A stretch of 29,472 nucleotides of DNA from NCBI GenBank assembly GCA_035570275.1, contig DATMNI010000422.1:1-29472 (forward strand), written 5' to 3'. The stretch is from DATMNI01 sp035570275 (GTDB lineage Bacteria; Acidobacteriota; Terriglobia; Bryobacterales; Bryobacteraceae). The position numbers and the translations under genes were made by a program. Position 1 is the stretch's first letter; the number at the start of each line of letters is the position of its first letter. The notes below the pieces were generated by a model, which was not told the origin of the DNA, searched no databases, and worked only from the letters and a program-made list of their open reading frames with translations. Below, piece after piece: positions 26,538-29,472 of the stretch.

Positions 26538-27532
26538 GTACCCCCACCAGCCTGCCTGCACTCTTGGAGAGTTTCTTTACTCAGCGCCTCATGCAGCAGC
26601 GCCAGGCGAGCCCTCATACCATCAGTTCGTATCGCGACACCTTCCGTCAGTTCTTTAAGTTCACCGAACAGCGATTGCATAAGGCACCGTCGCGGCTGAC
26701 CTTCCAGGAGATCAACGCCCCATTGATCATGGCGTTCTTGGAACATTTGGAGAAGGGGAAGGGTGTCAGCACCCGCAGCCGCAACCTGCGTTTGACCGCG
26801 ATTCGCTCGTTCTTTCGTTTCGCAGCTTATGAGGTGCCGGCTCATTCCGCACAGATTCAACGAGTGCTCGCTATTCCCAGCAAGCGCTTTACTCGGACCT
26901 TGGTCCCCTTCCTTACGCGTGCCGAAGTCGACGGCTTACTCGCGGCACCCGACCAGAGCACGTGGTCTGGCCGACGTGATCACGCCTTTATATTGTTGGC
27001 CGTGCAGACGGGGCTACGCCTATCCGAGATGACCGGGCTAAAACGCGAAGACCTCATCTTCGGCGCCGGCGCCCACGTGCGAGTAATCGGCAAAGGGCGC
27101 AAGGAACGCTGTACACCCATCGCCAGATCGATAGTCGCCGTGTTGAAAGCCTGGTTGCGCGAGCGCCAACGAGGTGACGGACACGTGCTGTTCCCAAACG
27201 CTCAAGGGGAACGCCTCAGCGTCCACGGTATACAGTACTTGCTGAACAAGCATCGCGCGGTGGCTTCCGTTGCCTGCCCCTCTTTGAAGCAAAAGCGGGT
27301 CACCGTTCACCGCCTGAGGCACACGATGGCCATGGACCTTCTCGAAAACGGGGTTGACCGCTCGGTGATCGCGCTGTGGCTCGGCCACGAACGTGTTGAG
27401 ACCACACAGATTTATCTCGAGGCAACACTCGCCATGAAGGAAAAAGCGCTGGCGAGGACATCCCCGCCGAACGCAAAACCCGGCCGGTACAAACCGGGCG
27501 ACCGACTCCTCGCGTTCCTGAACAGTCTGTAG
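26534..27532 (+). CDS. ritC: RIT element 1 tyrosine recombinase C
   Basis: I chose ATG 26534 (332 aa, ATGA overlap with ritB) over a longer in-frame start inside ritB. The N-terminal domain (FFTQRLMQQRQASPHTISSY onward) is a SAM-like DNA-binding domain. Catalytic residues are R162 (TGLRLSEMTGL), K187 (IGKGRKERC), H259-x-x-R262 (HRLRHTMA), H285 (LWLGHERVETT) and Y294 (QIYLEA). It is clearly homologous over its length to the truncated RitC of element 2 at 27647-28423. It ends 114 bases before the right boundary, and that gap holds only the end repeats. Confidence 0.9.
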   Translation: MSTPTSLPALLESFFTQRLMQQRQASPHTISSYRDTFRQFFKFTEQRLHKAPSRLTFQEINAPLIMAFLEHLEKGKGVSTRSRNLRLTAIRSFFRFAAYEVPAHSAQIQRVLAIPSKRFTRTLVPFLTRAEVDGLLAAPDQSTWSGRRDHAFILLAVQTGLRLSEMTGLKREDLIFGAGAHVRVIGKGRKERCTPIARSIVAVLKAWLRERQRGDGHVLFPNAQGERLSVHGIQYLLNKHRAVASVACPSLKQKRVTVHRLRHTMAMDLLENGVDRSVIALWLGHERVETTQIYLEATLAMKEKALARTSPPNAKPGRYKPGDRLLAFLNSL

Positions 27533-27542
27533 CCGGCATCCG

Positions 27543-27631
27543 ACTATGTCGGGTGATCGCCAGGGGTTTTGCGCGTCGGGCCTTGAATTCCGGCCCAATC
27601 TCGTCAAAGCTCTTCGACTACTCGACATAGT
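27543..27631. repeat. RIT element 1 right end: inverted pair of ACTATGTC cores
   Basis: ACTATGTC (27543-27550) faces GACATAGT (27624-27631) across 73 bases. This mirrors the left end, where the gap is 52 bases. Confidence 0.65.
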
Positions 27632-27646
27632 CCGGAAGGGTAGATA
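27624..27646 (-). repeat. RIT element 1 right terminal inverted repeat, 23 bp
   Basis: It is an exact inverted copy of 24237-24259. The flanking GTGTCG encodes, on the minus strand, the Arg-His of the HVLRH box of the truncated ritC. Confidence 0.9.
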
Positions 27647-28423
27647 GTGTCGAAGTACGTGGGGCGAGACTTGTTTGCCATGCAGCGTCGAACATTTTCG
27701 ATCTGCCGTTTTGGTGTGACACCGCAGAACGTACGCGACTCCCCACCGGCTGAAGGGTTCACCGCGAGCGTTCACAAAGAGCTCGGGCGATGCGACCGAA
27801 CCGCGAATGGCCAACCAGGCACGGAGGGCCGCAGCCGTTGTTTTCCAAAGAGGCAACGCACGTTCGCGACGGCCCTTGCCACGAACGCGGATGCTCACCG
27901 ACTGGGGTGCGACATCGTCGGTGCGCAACCCTGTCAACTCCGAGACTCGGAGTCCAGCGCACACCGCAAGATGCAGCATGGCCCGGTCTCGAACCCCCTG
28001 CCGCGTGGATGGATCGGGAGCGTCGAGCAGGGCCTGCATTTCTTCCTGGACCAGATGAGGCACCAGACGAGTGTCGGTTTTCTTGAAGGGGATAGCCAGA
28101 ACACGGCGCACCTGCCCGACTGCGGCTGGCTCACGGTGCTGCAGAAACCGGAAGAACGACCGAATGGCAGCCAAGCGGATGTTTCGCGTCTCCGCTGAAT
28201 TGCCCCGTGCAGTCTCCAGATGCTCCAGGAATGAGCTGATCAGCGCCGCGTCCAACTGCTCCAGCATCAGCGCCGACGGCGCCACTTTGAGTTTCTGGGA
28301 GGCGAACTCGAACAAGGACTGAAAGCTGTAGGCATAGGAATCGCACGTGTGTTGGCTAGCGCCCCGTTGGCGGACAAGATGCTCGCGGAGGAAAGCCTCG
28401 ATGTGCGGTGCGAGGGAAGTCAT
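27647..28423 (-). pseudogene. ritC: RIT element 2 recombinase C, cut at the HxLRH box
   Basis: From ATG 28423 (ATGA overlap with ritB) 259 codons remain. The catalytic Arg (AGLRVSELTGL), Lys (RGKGRRERALPL) and the HVLRH box are present. The frame then passes directly into element 1 (YLPFRTMS...), continuing to a stop at 27038 with no homology. The distal His and the Tyr nucleophile are lost, so the protein should not recombine DNA. It might still be made as a fusion and could bind DNA. It is homologous to element 1 RitC throughout (compare FLEHLETARGNSAETRNIRL with the FLEHLEKGKGVSTRSRNLRL segment there). Confidence 0.85.
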
Positions 28424-29325
28424 GGCCGTCCTCCCTGAACAAAGTTCTCGGTAACGACGGCGATGTCGCGCAGAAGTTCGGGTGTGGTTTCCAGGTACCA
28501 GTAGGTGGCGTTGATGTTGACGTGACCCAAGTAGGTAGCCAGAGCCAACATGTGCTGCCCGATTCGTTGACGGCCCGTGGGAGACGACTCCAGTGCGCGG
28601 ACTGCCAACGTGTGGCGAAGCTCATGAATCCGTGGCCATCGGCCGCCTGAAGGCTGGATCCCCGCCGATTTCAGCAACGTCCGGAACACGCTGTGAACTC
28701 TCCAGTACACGAGCGGTTGCCCATCATCCGAAACGAAGACGTGGTCGCCACCGCGTTGCGCTTCTTGACGATGCATCAAGTAGTGGGCCAGCCCCGCTAC
28801 GGCAGTGTCGTGCAACGGCACCAATCGGGTTTTCTGAAACTTCGTTCTGCGGATTAGCAACCCGTTGGGGGTGATGTCGGAGACCAGCAGATGTAACGCT
28901 TCCGAAATCCGTAACCCGGTCGCCGCTAACAGGCTGATCAGCGCCGCATACGTCTTGGGCAGCAACGAGTCGGACGATGGAAGCCTCGTGGCGGCGAGGA
29001 CAAGCCCATCGATCTCGGCGCGTGAATAAATGTGTGGGACACGGCGGCTCTTCCGGTAGCCGAAGTGGTTCGGCGGTGGCAGTTCGTGCCGGGAGTCTTC
29101 CACGCGAAGGTACTGAGCGAAGCGGCAGATGGTCTGGTGACGCGTGTGCCGTTGCGCAACCGATTTCGCTTGGCTGGCCCAATCGATGGCTGTTGCTGTG
29201 CGGATATGCGTCTGTTTTTGACCGGCCGCGAAGCCTGCAAAGCTTCGCAGGAGATATTCCGTGTTGCTGAGAGTGAACCCGGCGGCACGCCGCACGGCCA
29301 GGTAGGATTCGACAGCCACAATCAT
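28420..29325 (-). CDS. ritB: RIT element 2 tyrosine recombinase B
   Basis: I chose ATG 29325 (301 aa): it overlaps the ritA stop as ATGA, as in other RIT trios; an in-frame ATG at 29343 would lie inside ritA. The protein begins MIVAVESYLAVRRAAGFTLS. Catalytic residues are all visible: Arg in ATGLRISEALHL, Lys in RTKFQKTRLVPLH, H-x-x-R in HELRHTLAV, His in TYLGHVNINA and Tyr in WYLETT. It should be an active enzyme, but its partner RitC is destroyed, so the element is probably stranded unless complemented in trans. Confidence 0.85.
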   Translation of the reverse strand: MIVAVESYLAVRRAAGFTLSNTEYLLRSFAGFAAGQKQTHIRTATAIDWASQAKSVAQRHTRHQTICRFAQYLRVEDSRHELPPPNHFGYRKSRRVPHIYSRAEIDGLVLAATRLPSSDSLLPKTYAALISLLAATGLRISEALHLLVSDITPNGLLIRRTKFQKTRLVPLHDTAVAGLAHYLMHRQEAQRGGDHVFVSDDGQPLVYWRVHSVFRTLLKSAGIQPSGGRWPRIHELRHTLAVRALESSPTGRQRIGQHMLALATYLGHVNINATYWYLETTPELLRDIAVVTENFVQGGRP

Positions 29326-29472
29326 CCCTTCACCTCCGGCCATGGCTGAGCGATCTGTTTGAGGAGCGCGACATCCGCCTTGGCGTAGTAGGCGGTCATG
29401 TCGATGCTGCGGTGACGGAGGACGAGGCCGGCCTGATCCAAGGGCACGCCATTCCGCAACATCTCTGTGGCC
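29322..29472 (-). CDS. ritA: RIT element 2 tyrosine recombinase A, C-terminal end only
   Basis: The last 49 codons are in the window, reading ATEMLRNGVPLDQAGLVLRH then SIDMTAYYAKADVALLKQIA and ending PWPEVKG-stop. This is the C-terminal end of a RitA-type recombinase with the distal His (LRHRSIDMTA) and the nucleophile Tyr (AYYAKAD). The family usually has LGH; here Gly is replaced by Arg. The ending matches that of element 1 RitA (LPWPGGVR). The TGA (29322-29324) overlaps the ritB ATG. The rest of the gene lies beyond the window. Confidence 0.85.
   Translation of the reverse strand, partial: ATEMLRNGVPLDQAGLVLRHRSIDMTAYYAKADVALLKQIAQPWPEVKG

Larger units (their letters stand above)
24237..27646 (+). 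mobile_element. RIT (recombinase-in-trio) element 1, intact-looking, 3410 bp
   Basis: Three overlapping tyrosine recombinase genes (ritA, ritB, ritC) fill the element, with terminal inverted repeats at 24237-24259 and 27624-27646 and no passenger gene. All three enzymes keep their R-K-H-x-x-R-H-Y residues. The repeats could each be 3 bp longer (CAC/GTG at 24234-24236 and 27647-27649), but those bases also encode the last His of the HxLRH box in both flanking genes, so they are better read as target sequence. Left and right flanks come from two different genes in opposite orientation, so this is not a simple insertion. Confidence 0.85.
27647..29472 (-). mobile_element. RIT element 2, divergent, minus strand; truncated by RIT element 1 and by the window edge
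   Basis: Three recombinase genes in the order A (partial), B, C with 4-nt ATGA overlaps (29322-29325 and 28420-28423). This is the same architecture as element 1 but with clearly diverged proteins. The ritC 3' part and this element's ritC-side end are absent. The ritA-side end lies beyond the window. Confidence 0.85.

Noticed and set aside
27038..27646. C-terminal extension of the element 2 RitC frame into RIT element 1
   Set aside because: The residues after the HVLRH box are read antisense through element 1 and its ritC; they are not a real recombinase C-terminus.
24237..27646. Simple insertion of the RIT element into one host gene
   Set aside because: The right flank does not continue the left recombinase; it is the N-terminal part of a different gene on the other strand.

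Overview
The window looks like GC-rich chromosomal DNA from an acidobacterium of the Solibacter/Bryobacter type. Three things suggest this. There are three very large Oar-like TonB-dependent receptors with an N-terminal carboxypeptidase-regulatory-like domain. There is a remnant of the TIGR03435 family, which is expanded in Solibacteres. There are secreted (Tat-type leader) sugar oxidoreductases and sugar-acid dehydratases. No tRNA, rRNA or CRISPR array was seen.

Region 1 (1-4530) is a plant-polysaccharide block: the 3' part of a mutarotase-like protein, a CE1-type esterase and a GH51 alpha-L-arabinofuranosidase. The esterase and the arabinofuranosidase are each broken inside or just after the signal peptide. 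Region 2 (4530-5450) is a graveyard: a perfect 16-bp tandem repeat beside a promoter-like TTGACA, a broken small secreted protein, a frameshifted TIGR03435 gene fused to a transposase scrap, and about 3.5 copies of a 22-bp repeat resembling a transposon end.

Region 3 (5546-22320) is the nutrient-uptake core. It holds receptor 1 (+), a scar with a decayed brxL (BREX defence) gene, receptor 2 (-), a translationally coupled + operon (VOC protein, divergent enolase-superfamily protein, galactonate-dehydratase-like enzyme), and then a Gfo/Idh/MocA oxidoreductase followed by receptor 3. A second, frameshifted Gfo/Idh gene and a truncated lytic transglycosylase follow. The likely theme is capture and breakdown of plant-derived oligosaccharides and sugar acids.

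Region 4 (23540-29472) is a nest of tyrosine recombinases. A compact, apparently intact 3.4-kb recombinase-in-trio (RIT) element (24237-27646; ritA-ritB-ritC with 4-nt ATGA overlaps and 23-bp terminal inverted repeats) has one end in an IS91-associated-type recombinase pseudogene. Its other end lies in ritC of a second, divergent RIT element on the minus strand. Both ends cut their host gene after the same codon, the second His of the catalytic HxLRH box. The host genes face each other and both lack their C-terminal halves. This suggests an element that targets the catalytic box of other recombinases, and it is the most interesting feature of the window.
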